Made by a program: the position numbers and the translations under genes. The notes below the pieces were generated by a model, which saw nothing but the letters and a program-made list of their open reading frames with translations, was not told the DNA's origin and made no database searches. A stretch of DNA of 64,000 nt from an uncultured Alphaproteobacteria bacterium (GTDB lineage Bacteria > Pseudomonadota > Alphaproteobacteria > UBA2966), in NCBI GenBank assembly GCA_958295725.1, contig OY282368.1, positions 1,448,001 through 1,512,000 of the forward strand, read 5' to 3'. Shown here one piece after another: positions 38,692 to 47,177 of the stretch. How positions within the stretch are numbered: position 1 is the stretch's first letter; every line of letters begins with the position of its first letter.

Positions 38692-39900
38692 TCACTCGGA
38701 CAAGGACAGGCGACGATACTCCGAAAGCGCGTAACGGTCCGTCATGCCGGCGATGAAATCGCAGACGAGACGGGGAAGCTCGCCGGGTCCGGACCTGCGC
38801 GCGCTTTCCCGCCAGTCCCCCGGCAACGACTCCGGTTCCTCGAGGTAATGGCGGAATATCCCGGCGACCACCCGCCGCCCGCGGTCCGACGTCTCGCCGA
38901 CCTTGGGGTGCCGGTACATGTTGGCGAACAGGAACGCCTTCAGGTCGCGGTCTCTCCGGGCGACGTCGGCGCTCATCCCGATCATCGCCCGGTCGCTCTG
39001 CCGGACCGCGTCGGCGCTCCGCGGCACGGCCTGGGCGAGGCGGGACCGCGATTCCGCGACCACGTCCCCGATCATCAGCGATATCAGGCGCCGGATGGTC
39101 TCGTGGACGGCGCGCGACCGCTCGAGCCCCGGGTACAGGTCCCGGACCTCGGCGAGCACCGGCCCGACGAGGGGAACGTTCCGCAGATCGGCGAAATCGA
39201 ACAGGTTCGCGCGGAGGCCGTCGTCCACGTCGTGGTTGTTGTAGGCGATGTCGTCGGCGATCGCGGCGACCTGGGCCTCGGCGCCGGCGAACGTGGAGAG
39301 TTCGAGGTCGTGCGCCGCGACGTATTCCGCCAGCGTCTCGTGGAGCGGACCGCCGCCGGACCCGGTCGCGCGCGGGCCGATCAACGGGCCGTTGTGCTTG
39401 ACCACGCCTTCCAGGGTCTCCCACGTCAGGTTGAGACCGTCGAACGCGGCGTAGCGCCGCTCCAGCCCGGTCACGACCCGCAGCGTCTGGACGTTGTGGT
39501 CGAAACCGCCGTAGGGGACCATGACCCTGTCGAGCGCCTCCTCCCCCGCGTGTCCGAAGGGTGGGTGACCGAGATCGTGCGCCAGCGCCAGCGTTTCCGC
39601 GAGGTCCTCGTTCAAGCCCAGCGTGCGGGCGATGGTTCGCGCGATCTGCGCGACCTCCAGCGAATGTGTCAGGCGCGTGCGGTAGTGATCGCCCTCGTGA
39701 TAGACGAACACCTGGGTCTTGTGCTTGAGCCTTCGGAACGCCGTCGAATGGAGGATGCGGTCGCGGTCGCGCTGAAACGGCGTCCGGGTCGGGCTCTCCG
39801 GTTCGGCGTGAAGACGCCCCCGGCTCGCCGCCGGGTCGCAAGCGTAGACCGCCGCCGACGGCGCACCGATACGCGAAACGCCCGACGCGGCAAAGTTCAT
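38692..39900 (-). CDS. dgt: deoxyguanosinetriphosphate triphosphohydrolase-like protein
   Basis: HD-domain dNTP hydrolase of 402 residues. [40 protein letters not shown] (metal His), [16 protein letters not shown] (HD) and [16 protein letters not shown] are family motifs. ATG at 39900 is chosen. In related genomes dgt and erpA start beside each other in opposite directions; here 3.4 kb of accessory DNA separates them. Confidence 0.94.
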   Translation of the reverse strand: MNFAASGVSRIGAPSAAVYACDPAASRGRLHAEPESPTRTPFQRDRDRILHSTAFRRLKHKTQVFVYHEGDHYRTRLTHSLEVAQIARTIARTLGLNEDLAETLALAHDLGHPPFGHAGEEALDRVMVPYGGFDHNVQTLRVVTGLERRYAAFDGLNLTWETLEGVVKHNGPLIGPRATGSGGGPLHETLAEYVAAHDLELSTFAGAEAQVAAIADDIAYNNHDVDDGLRANLFDFADLRNVPLVGPVLAEVRDLYPGLERSRAVHETIRRLISLMIGDVVAESRSRLAQAVPRSADAVRQSDRAMIGMSADVARRDRDLKAFLFANMYRHPKVGETSDRGRRVVAGIFRHYLEEPESLPGDWRESARRSGPGELPRLVCDFIAGMTDRYALSEYRRLSLSE

Positions 39901-39911
39901 GGCTCGGGACA

Positions 39912-40322
39912 CTACTCCGGCCCCCGGCCGTCCGCAATGCCGCGCGCAGCGCCGGATTCCGGCGGCCGGTAGTTGTCGCGGTAGCGCGCCGGGCGGTGGG
40001 CCTTGAGCAGGAACATGGCGAGGGCGTCGGAGTAGTGGCGCGTCGCGCCCACCCGTTCTCCCTTGTAGTAGACCAGCCTCCCCACCCCCTCGAAGGCGCG
40101 GCGGTGGAATCCGGCTTCCAGGAGGTCGATGCCGTCGTCGAGGATGTCGTCCCACTCGCGGGCGAAGTCGGGGTCCGTATCGCGCCAATGGTATGCGGTG
40201 CGTCTGGGGATGCCGGCGTCGTGGCAGGCGCGGGCGACATTGACGGTATCGGCGAGGGCGTGGAGGAAGGCGGTTTTGCGGCCTGGGCGTTTGTCGACGG
40301 CGGCGGCGGTGTTTCCGTGCAT
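39912..40322 (-). CDS. terminase-small-subunit-like DNA-binding protein
   Basis: Protein of 136 residues. A helix-turn-helix-like part (TVNVARACHDAGIPRRTAYHW) is followed by DPDFAREWDDILDDGIDLLE and the typical RAFEGVGRLVYYKGERVG and YSDALAMFLLKAHRPARYRD. This layout is seen in phage and prophage terminase small subunits and their orphan relatives. No large terminase or other phage gene is nearby, so it is an orphan. ATG 40322 has AGGAG 9 bases upstream. It sits between dgt and the 116-bp array and probably arrived with the island. Its start region is preceded by an imperfect palindrome. Confidence 0.75.
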   Translation of the reverse strand: MHGNTAAAVDKRPGRKTAFLHALADTVNVARACHDAGIPRRTAYHWRDTDPDFAREWDDILDDGIDLLEAGFHRRAFEGVGRLVYYKGERVGATRHYSDALAMFLLKAHRPARYRDNYRPPESGAARGIADGRGPE

Positions 40323-40332
40323 GTCGGGGTCT

Positions 40333-40366
40333 CCTGTTTCCCGTGTTGGAACAATGTGGGAACAGG
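40333..40366. promoter_or_regulatory. imperfect palindrome upstream of the terminase-like gene
   Basis: CCTGTTTCCC (40333-40342) and GGGAACAGG (40358-40366) form an inverted repeat, with a second TGGAACA half-site between. It lies 11 bases upstream of the start at 40322, a good position for an operator. Confidence 0.4.
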
Positions 40367-40440
40367 GGTGTGTCGTGTCAAGAGGAGAATTCCATAACAG
40401 AGAAAAAATATCCACCGTGCGGTCAAGGGCAGGAAAGCGG

Positions 40441-41575
40441 TTCGCACAATCCGCACACCGTCGGGGTACGCACTCTCGGGACGCGATTCCCCTTTCCGGC
40501 CTCCCCTCTCGACAGGGAGGAAGGAACGCGAAGGCCCGGCGCGACACCGGATCGGAATTGCACAATCCGCACACCGTCGGGGTACGCACTCTCGGGACGC
40601 GATTCCCCTCCCGGCCTCCCCTCTCGACAGGGAGGAAGGAACGCGAACGGCCCGGCGCGACACCGGATCGGAATTGCACAATCCGCACACCGTCGGACGC
40701 GCACTCTCGGGACGCGATCCCCCCTCCCGGCCTCCCCTCTCGACAGGGAGGAAGGAACGCGAACGGCCCGGCGCGACGCCGGATCGGGATTGCACAATCC
40801 GCACACCGTCGGGGTACACACTCTCGGGACGCGATCACCCCCTCCCGGCCTCCCCTCTCGACAGGGAGGAAGGAACGCGAAGGCCCGGCGCGACGCCGGA
40901 TCGGAATTGCACAATCCGCACACCGTCGGGCCGCGCACTCTCGGGACGCGATTCCCCTCCCGGCCTCCCCTTTCGACAGGGAGGAAGGAACGCGAACGGC
41001 CCGGCGCGACGCCGGATCGGAATTGCACAATCCGCACACCGTCGGGCCGCGTATTCTCGGGACGCGATTCCCCTCCCGGCCTCCCCTCTCGACAGAGAGG
41101 AAGGAACGCGAACGGCCCGGCGCGACGCCGGATCGGGATTGCACAATCCGCACACCGTCGGACGCGCACTCTCGGGATGCGATCCCCCCTCCCGGCCTCC
41201 CCTCTCGACAGGGAGGAAGGAACGCGAACGGCCCGGCGCGACACCGGATCGGGATTGCACAATCCGCACACCGTCGGGCCGCGCACTCTCGGGACGCGAT
41301 CTCCCCGCCCGGCCTCCCCTCTCGACAGGGAGGAAGGAACGCGAACGGCCCGGCGCGGCGGCGGATCGGAATTGCACAATCCGCACACCGTCGGACGCGC
41401 ACTCTCGGGACGCGATTCCCCTCCCGGCCTCCCCTCTCGACAGGGAGGAAGGAACGCGAACGGCCCGGCGCGACACCGGATCGGAATTGCACAATCCGCA
41501 CACCGTCGGGGCACACACTCTCGGGACGCGGCCCCCCTCCCGGCCTCCCCCCCTGTCAAGGGAGGGGGGGCGAAG
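40441..41575. repeat. array of ten 116-bp tandem repeats
   Basis: The 20-base motif starting CACAATCCGCACACC occurs at 40445, 40561, 40677, 40793, 40910, 41026, 41142, 41258, 41375 and 41490, with a period of 116 (115-117). Each unit continues with a short variable stretch, CTCTCGGGACGCGAT, then a hairpin CCTCCCCTCTCGACAGGGAGG (written as CCTCCC, loop, GGGAGG), GAAGGAACGCGAA and GGCCCGGCGCGAC. The last unit ends in a diverged, longer C/G hairpin (41545-41575). There is no gene: the period is not a multiple of three, so long open frames across it are shadows. Confidence 0.95.
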
Positions 41576-41645
41576 GCAAATGGCCAGGAGGAGGAATGCG
41601 GATGGCCCTTGCGAGGGGGCATGGACGGAGCCGACGGCCTTCGGT

Positions 41646-41820
41646 GAATTGGCCGATCGCTCCAGGTCCCTTACATGGGTCGAACGGACGACGCGAAAAC
41701 GGTCCCCGGCAACCCGGCGGCGAACGACGGGCGATCGCGAACCGACCCTCATGACAGTTGCGCGCGGACGCGGCCCGGCGTATCCTTTTCCTCATGGGAC
41801 GGGAGAACCGGCCCGGCGGC
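41646..41820 (+). pseudogene. decayed duplicate of the erpA promoter and 5' end
   Basis: This stretch aligns without large gaps to 43233-43407, the leader and first codons of the true erpA. Shared segments include GATCGCTCCA, CGAACGGACGACGCGAAA and GAGAACCGGCCC. The ATG of erpA (43314) is ACG here, and small indels shift the frame after the second Met. It lies directly upstream of the AT-rich gene and may supply its promoter. Confidence 0.85.
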
Positions 41821-41866
41821 GCGGCGCGGCCCGGGAGGCTCCGCGACATCTCCCGAGGAGGAACCG

Positions 41867-42782
41867 ATGTTCAGGACGTTCATGAAAGCCGTTCTCGTCT
41901 CCGTCCTTCTGGCTTCAAGCTCTCAAGGCTTTGCCTACTCACGGGGGCTTCTCGGTTGCGCTGGTTTTGAGGAAATGGAAAAATTCTATAAAATGGAGCC
42001 GGACAATATCAATGCTCAGGATCAATGCTCAGGCGGGCTATGCCACCTGTCTCTTGGCGAAAGGGGAAAACGACTTCGAGGCCCTGAGGCGCCTGCATTA
42101 TCTAGCAGACCATCATGAAAAGGTTTCCGCCGCTTTTGAAATCGCCAGATATATTGAAACCGGAGGAGAGTTTGAACACGAAATAGATGTAGACAATATA
42201 AACAAGGCCATCGAGGCTTACTATAAAGTCCTGTTTCTGATCAACCTGGACCCCCGCTACCCCAACAATGGCCACTGGGTTTATGAAATCGCAAAACAGA
42301 TGGAGCTACAGTCCAGTTATGCCTTGCCTTTTTTATACAACAACAAATTTATAAATGGCTTTGCTGGCATACATTTTGATCGGCTCTTGCAATCTCCAAG
42401 CTATGAGGGCGACAGAAATAAAAACACCTACCCGGAATACAGCCCCTACACCTTGGACAGCCTGGATAAAATGATCGAGCATGGAAGAGAATGCCAACAT
42501 CTGCCCCTCAAAAATCATTTCGAGATCAATCATTACAAAAGCATTACAGAGGGTTGCCGGCTCTATGCGGATACGGCCGAGGCTCTCAAGCCTTTAGAGC
42601 AAAAAAGACTCGGCATCCTTAACCAGGAATCCTGCCAGGACCTGAACGAAAACAACTGCCCAGAGTATTATCAGATTACAAATGAAATTCTGGATCTTCG
42701 TGACCAAAATGCAATTGATCAAGATGAGGCTTTTCGCTTCTTGTGGGAATACCAAAAGCAACAAGCTCAAAACAACGACTAG
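41867..42782 (+). pseudogene. AT-rich secreted helical-repeat protein, broken by a 13-bp duplication
   Basis: ATG 41867 follows a strong GAGGAGG. The first frame encodes a signal peptide (MKAVLVSVLLASSSQGFAYS) and reads to about 42020. A perfect 13-bp tandem duplication (42008-42020 and 42021-42033) then shifts the frame. Removing one copy joins DNINAQ to AGYATCLLAKGEND and restores a 300-residue protein to 42782. The rest is helical, with TPR/Sel1-like character (FEIARYIETGGEFEHE, NKAIEAYYKVLFLINLDP) and several Cys. The base composition is far more AT-rich than all neighbours, a sign of recent acquisition. No family is recognised. Contingency or simple decay are both possible. Confidence 0.8.
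42008..42033 (+). repeat. 13-bp perfect tandem duplication
   Basis: ATCAATGCTCAGG occurs twice in direct succession at 42008-42020 and 42021-42033. It adds 13 bases and shifts the reading frame of the host gene. Confidence 0.95.
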
Positions 42783-43005
42783 CCCCCCTCCTCCGATCGC
42801 TATCGACCGCGCCCGCGCCTCCCAGGCCCGGCAAGCGGGGGCGCAGGACGAGCGGAGCGGATCGGGCCGCGGATTTCCCGAAGGGATCGGGCGCCGCGCA
42901 TCGGTGCATCCCGGCACTTCCGTCATCAGAGCCATGACGGCTTGTCGGGCATGAGGGCCGTCGAGAGGCCACGGAGCGCCGGGAGGAGTTCCTTGCCCGC
43001 ATGAG
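42783..43005. other. gap between the AT-rich gene and the transposase remnant
   Basis: The composition returns to GC-rich. No gene is recognised. Part may be further decayed transposase or the junction of the imported segment. Confidence 0.4.
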
Positions 43006-43232
43006 ATGGGTCGATCCCGCGGGAGCGGCGCGACGGCGGCGTATCGGCGCTACGGGTCCCATGCCGCACGGGACCTGCCCGGCGACGACCTCGACCGCAC
43101 CGACCGCCGGACCGGCGCCTTCGCCGGCGAGTCCGACGCCTTCCGACCGCGCCGGGCCCTCGGCGGACACACCCTTGCCGAACGCACGGCCGAGGAAACC
43201 CTCCCGTCCCATATGTCCCGAACCGGGACAGC
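43006..43232 (+). pseudogene. IS481-type transposase 3' remnant
   Basis: The frame from 43006 shows ARDLPGDDLDRTDRRTGAFA, then FRPRRALGGHTLAE and EETLPSHMS. It aligns with the end of the intact transposase at 59360-60391 (WDLPDDNLDDINRWIDAFA, FRPHQALGGHTPAQ, KETPVSHMS). The bases after it (CATATGTCCCGAACCGGGACA) match the left terminal repeat of the intact element. The element's 5' part and catalytic residues are lost. The native erpA leader begins at the element's end. Confidence 0.8.
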
Positions 43233-43313
43233 GAATTGACCGATCGCTCCAAGTCCCTTACATATATCGAACGGACGACGCGAAAGCGGTCCCCGACAAC
43301 CCGGTGGCGAACG

Positions 43314-43658
43314 ATGAGCGATCGCGAACTGACCCCCATGACGTTGAGCGCAAACGCGGCCCAGCGTATCCGTTTCCTCATGGAACAGGAGAACCGGCCC
43401 GACGCGGCCGTCCGGGTCGCCGTGACGGGCGGCGGTTGCGCCGGCTTCCAGTACGGCTTCGACTTCGACTCGGCGGCGGCCGAGGACGACTTCGTGTTCG
43501 AGCGCGACGGGGCCCGCATCGTCGTGGACCCCCTGTCGTTGAGCTTCCTCCAGGGCTCGGAAGTCGACTACGTCGAAGAGCTGATCGGCGCGTCGTTCCA
43601 GATCGCGATCCCCAGCGCCACCTCCTCTTGCGGTTGCGGAACGTCGTTCGCGATGTGA
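43314..43658 (+). CDS. erpA: iron-sulfur cluster insertion protein ErpA
   Basis: A-type Fe-S carrier of 114 residues. Three conserved Cys are present: one in VTGGGCAGFQYGF and two in SSCGCGTSF. VVDPLSLSFLQGSEVDY is also typical. ATG 43314 (MSDRELTPM) is chosen with a GGTGG upstream; 43338 is an alternative. Normally adjacent to and divergent from dgt. A damaged copy of its 5' end lies 1.6 kb upstream. Confidence 0.94.
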   Translation: MSDRELTPMTLSANAAQRIRFLMEQENRPDAAVRVAVTGGGCAGFQYGFDFDSAAAEDDFVFERDGARIVVDPLSLSFLQGSEVDYVEELIGASFQIAIPSATSSCGCGTSFAM

Positions 43659-43731
43659 GGCGCGGCCGCGTCATGCGGGAAACGGCCCCGGGCCTCCGGA
43701 CCATTTTCGAGTAACGTCAAAGACCGCGCGC

Positions 43732-44502
43732 ATGAGGATCGCGACCTGGAACGTCAACTCGGTGAAGGCGCGACTGCCCCACCTCCGGGGCTATCTGCGC
43801 GAGGAGGCGCCCGACATCGTCCTGTTGCAGGAAACCAAGGTCGTCGACGAGGCGTTCCCCGCCCTGGAGATCGAGGAGCTGGGCTACAACGTCGCCGTCC
43901 ACGGCCAGAAGACCTACAACGGGGTCGCCATCCTCGCCAAACGGCCGATCGAAGACGTGGTCCGGGGCCTCGACGGCGACGCCGCGGACGGGCAGGCGCG
44001 CTACATGGAGGGGACGGTGGGAACGGTGCGCGTGGCCTCGATCTACCTCCCCAACGGGAACCCCGTCGGAACCGACAAGTTCGCCTACAAGCTGTCGTGG
44101 ATGGCCCGCCTCCGGGACCGCGTGAAGGAGCTGCTGGAGGAAGAGGAAACCTGCGTCCTCGGGGGCGACTACAACGCGTGTCCCGCCGACATCGACGTAT
44201 ACGACCCTCCCGCGTTCGCCGACGACGCGCTCTGCCGGCCGGAAACGAGGAACCTGTTCCGGTCCCTGGTCTTCCTGGGCCTGACCGACGCCGTGCGCGC
44301 GTTCCATCCCGAACCGGGGGTCTATTCCTACTGGGACTACCAGCGGGGCGCCTGGCCCAAGGACCACGGACTGCGCATCGACCACCTGTTGCTGACTCCG
44401 CCGGCGGCCGACCGCCTCCGGGCCGCCGACGTCGACCGCCGTCCGCGCGGCAGGGAGAAGGCCTCGGACCACACGCCGGTGTGGTGCGAGATCGAGGAGT
44501 GA
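43732..44502 (+). CDS. xthA: exodeoxyribonuclease III
   Basis: AP endonuclease and 3'-5' exonuclease for base excision repair, 256 residues. MRIATWNVNSVKARLPHL, VLLQETKVVDEAFP, YLPNGNPVGTDKF, CVLGGDYNACPADIDVY and LRIDHLLLTP with ASDHTPVWCEI are the metal and catalytic motifs. Follows erpA by 73 bases, as in many alphaproteobacteria, and precedes the fusion gene by 5 bases. Confidence 0.95.
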   Translation: MRIATWNVNSVKARLPHLRGYLREEAPDIVLLQETKVVDEAFPALEIEELGYNVAVHGQKTYNGVAILAKRPIEDVVRGLDGDAADGQARYMEGTVGTVRVASIYLPNGNPVGTDKFAYKLSWMARLRDRVKELLEEEETCVLGGDYNACPADIDVYDPPAFADDALCRPETRNLFRSLVFLGLTDAVRAFHPEPGVYSYWDYQRGAWPKDHGLRIDHLLLTPPAADRLRAADVDRRPRGREKASDHTPVWCEIEE

Positions 44503-44507
44503 GGGAT

Positions 44508-47177
44508 ATGGCCCAGGCGGAGGCGGCCCCGCTCCGGCGCACCGTCCTGCATGGCTGGCACGTCGAGGCCGGCGCCCGGATGGTCGCGTTCGGCGGCTGG
44601 GACATGCCGGTCCAGTACCCCACCGGGACGGTGCGGGAGCACCTCTCGACCCGCCGGGCGGCGGGGCTGTTCGACGTCTCGCACATGGGCCGGTTCCGGA
44701 TCGGCGGCGCCGGCGCCGAGGCCTTTCTCGCCCATGCCCTGACCAACGACGCGCGGGCGCTCGACCCCGGCCAGGCGCAGTACACGTTCATCGCCAACGA
44801 AACCGGCGGCGCGGTGGACGACGCCTATCTCTACCGGCTGGCGAGGGACGACTTCCTGCTCGTCGTGAACGCGGGAAACCGGGACAGGGACCGCGAGTGG
44901 CTGGAGAGCCTCAAATCCGGGGACGCCGCGTTCGCCGACGAGAGCGAAGCCCTCGGCACGATCGCGCTCCAGGGGCCCGAGTCCCCGCACGTCCTGGAGC
45001 GGATCGTCGACAAGAGCGAGCTCCCGGAGAACAAGCGCAACCGGCTCCGCGCGGCCCGGATCGACGGCCACGAGACGATCATCGCGCGCACGGGCTACAC
45101 CGGCGAGGCCATCGGCTTCGAGCTCTTTCCCGAACGGGATTTCACGGTCGAGCTGTGGCGACGGCTGGTCGACGCGGGCGCCGTTCCCGCCGGGCTGGGC
45201 GCCCGCGATTCGCTGCGCCTGGAAGCCGGCCTGCCGCTCCACGGACACGAACTCGGCCCGGACGCGGAGGGACGCGACATCCCGATATTCGCGAACGGCC
45301 TCGCCCGCTTCGGCGTCCGGCCCGCGGGCAGCCGGGAGTACGTCGGACGGGCCGCGCTCGAACGGCAGCGGGCCGAACACGTCCGCATCGTGCGCCGCGA
45401 GATCGACACGCCGGTGGAGAAGCGCGTGCTCACCCATCTCGTGCAGCCGATCGCCGTGTTCGGAGACCGCAGGCCGTTGCGCCCCGGCTTCGAGGCGTAT
45501 TCCGACGGCGCGCGCGCCGGGTACGTGACCTCGGGGACGAGCGTTCCCTTCAGCGGTTTCCGAGGCCGGGGGATCGCGGCGGCGCCCTCGGACTCCCACG
45601 AACTGCGGCCCATCGGCCTCGGCCTGCTGCGCTCCGACATCCTCTACGCGGCCGACCGCCCGGTAACCCTGGAGATCGAGGACCCCCGCGGCAACCGCGC
45701 GACGGCCGAACTGGCGGAGCGCAACCTGTGGCCGGTGGCTCCCTACAGCCGTCCCTACACCGGTTTCCGGCGCGTTCCCGAACCGCCGCGGACGGACCTC
45801 ACCGGCCTGACCGAACGCGCCCGGGACCTGAAGCGGGAGTCGGACGCGAACGACCGATGGCGGCGGACGGAATGCGTCAACCTGATCCCGTCGGAGCAAC
45901 CGGCCTCGCGCTTCGTCGACTCGCTCACGACCGCCGATCCGGCAGGCCGCTACAACGAGCACAACCGGGTCAAGGCGCTCGGTCCCGACGCGCCCGACGT
46001 GCGCTACTACAAGGGCACGTCGTTCATCATGGAGAAGGAAGAGGAACTCCGCGCGGCGCTCAGGACGTTCTTCGGCTGCCGCGACGTGGAGCCGCGCGCC
46101 ATCAGCGGCCAGATGGCCAACGACATCGTGTACGACGCGCTCAAACAATATCGCAACCGTTCGCGCGGCGACGACCCGAGGCCCATCGGCCGGGTCCTCG
46201 CGCACGACCTCAACAAGGGCGGCCACCTCAGCGCCCAGGTGGCGGGCGCCCTCAAGAACTACGTCGACCTCGACCCGCGCACCCACCGGCCCGCGGTCGA
46301 GCACTTTCCGTCCCAGAAGGAGAACCCCCACCGCATCGACGTCGGCGCGACCAGGGAACTGATCGCCCGGACCCGGCCGGAGCTCATCGTCTTCGGGCGC
46401 AGCGTCATCGTCCACAGAGAGCCGATCCGCGAGATCGCGGAATTCGTGCATGCGGAATTCGGAGCCGACAACCCCACCCGGCCGGTCATCCTCTACGACG
46501 CGGCCCACGTGCTCGGCCTGCTCGGCCCGTATTTCCAGGATCCGTTCGCGGAAGGGGCCGATCTCGTCACCGGCTCCACCCACAAGACGTTCTTCGGACC
46601 GCAGCGCGGGATCGTGCTGGGCAACATGCCGCCCGGGTCGGCGTTCGAACCGTTGTGGGGCCATATCGCCTCGCGGACCTTCCCCGGCCACGTCAGCAAC
46701 CACCACCTCGGCACGATGCTGGGCCTCCTCGGCGCCACCTACGAAATGCTCGCCTTCAAGGACGACTACCCGAGGCAGGTCATCGCCAACGCCAAGGCCT
46801 TCGCGCGCGGGCTGGCGGAGAACGGCATGGCGCTGGAGGGCGACCCCGACCACGACCATACGGAGACCCATCAGGTGCTGATACGCGCCGCGCGCGGCCG
46901 CGGGGAGTTCATCGCCAGCCTGTTCGAGGCCAACAACATCATCACCAACCCGCAAGCCTACTGGGACGACGCGAGCTTCGCCGCCGCCAGCGGCGTGCGC
47001 ACCGGCACGCAGGAAATGACGCGCCACGGCATGAAGGAGCCGGACTTCGCCGAGTTGGCGGCGCTCGTCGCCGACATCGCCCGCGACGGCGAGACCCGGC
47101 CCGATGGCCACTGGAAGGAGACGGTGAAGGCGTTCCGCGCCCGCTTCCGCGAGATGGCGTACTGCCTGGAGCGTTAA
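44508..47177 (+). CDS. GcvT-type aminomethyltransferase fused to serine hydroxymethyltransferase-like domain
   Basis: An 889-residue protein. Residues about 1-417 match the glycine-cleavage T protein: GGWDMPVQYPTGTVREHL, GLFDVSHMGRFRIGG, DFLLVVNAGNRDRDREW, ARTGYTGEAIGFELF and GARDSLRLEAGLPLHGHEL (folate and substrate sites). Residues about 433-889 match a divergent serine hydroxymethyltransferase: ECVNLIPSEQPASRF, RYYKGTSFIMEKEEEL, and PLP lysine Lys693 in TGSTHKTFFGPQRGIV. There is no stop or start between the halves. Both act on tetrahydrofolate one-carbon units, so the fusion may pass methylene-THF from an aminomethyl donor to a glycine acceptor. The true substrates are unknown. It starts 5 bases after xthA and ends overlapping the convergent exporter gene by 4 bases. 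Confidence 0.88.
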   Translation: MAQAEAAPLRRTVLHGWHVEAGARMVAFGGWDMPVQYPTGTVREHLSTRRAAGLFDVSHMGRFRIGGAGAEAFLAHALTNDARALDPGQAQYTFIANETGGAVDDAYLYRLARDDFLLVVNAGNRDRDREWLESLKSGDAAFADESEALGTIALQGPESPHVLERIVDKSELPENKRNRLRAARIDGHETIIARTGYTGEAIGFELFPERDFTVELWRRLVDAGAVPAGLGARDSLRLEAGLPLHGHELGPDAEGRDIPIFANGLARFGVRPAGSREYVGRAALERQRAEHVRIVRREIDTPVEKRVLTHLVQPIAVFGDRRPLRPGFEAYSDGARAGYVTSGTSVPFSGFRGRGIAAAPSDSHELRPIGLGLLRSDILYAADRPVTLEIEDPRGNRATAELAERNLWPVAPYSRPYTGFRRVPEPPRTDLTGLTERARDLKRESDANDRWRRTECVNLIPSEQPASRFVDSLTTADPAGRYNEHNRVKALGPDAPDVRYYKGTSFIMEKEEELRAALRTFFGCRDVEPRAISGQMANDIVYDALKQYRNRSRGDDPRPIGRVLAHDLNKGGHLSAQVAGALKNYVDLDPRTHRPAVEHFPSQKENPHRIDVGATRELIARTRPELIVFGRSVIVHREPIREIAEFVHAEFGADNPTRPVILYDAAHVLGLLGPYFQDPFAEGADLVTGSTHKTFFGPQRGIVLGNMPPGSAFEPLWGHIASRTFPGHVSNHHLGTMLGLLGATYEMLAFKDDYPRQVIANAKAFARGLAENGMALEGDPDHDHTETHQVLIRAARGRGEFIASLFEANNIITNPQAYWDDASFAAASGVRTGTQEMTRHGMKEPDFAELAALVADIARDGETRPDGHWKETVKAFRARFREMAYCLER

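Noticed and set aside
40441-41575. CRISPR array
   Set aside because: Units are about 116 bp and almost identical throughout; there are no unique spacers of constant length between short repeats and no cas genes nearby.
39912-41885. Long repeat proteins encoded by the array (several frames of 300-540 codons on both strands)
   Set aside because: The period is 116, so each frame cycles through unrelated translations; the frames exist on both strands and lack ribosome-binding sites. They are by-products of a stop-poor repeat.
42333-42935. Minus-strand frames opposite the AT-rich gene
   Set aside because: Hydrophobic but without start context or family features; the plus strand carries the signal peptide, ribosome-binding site and coherent helical protein.
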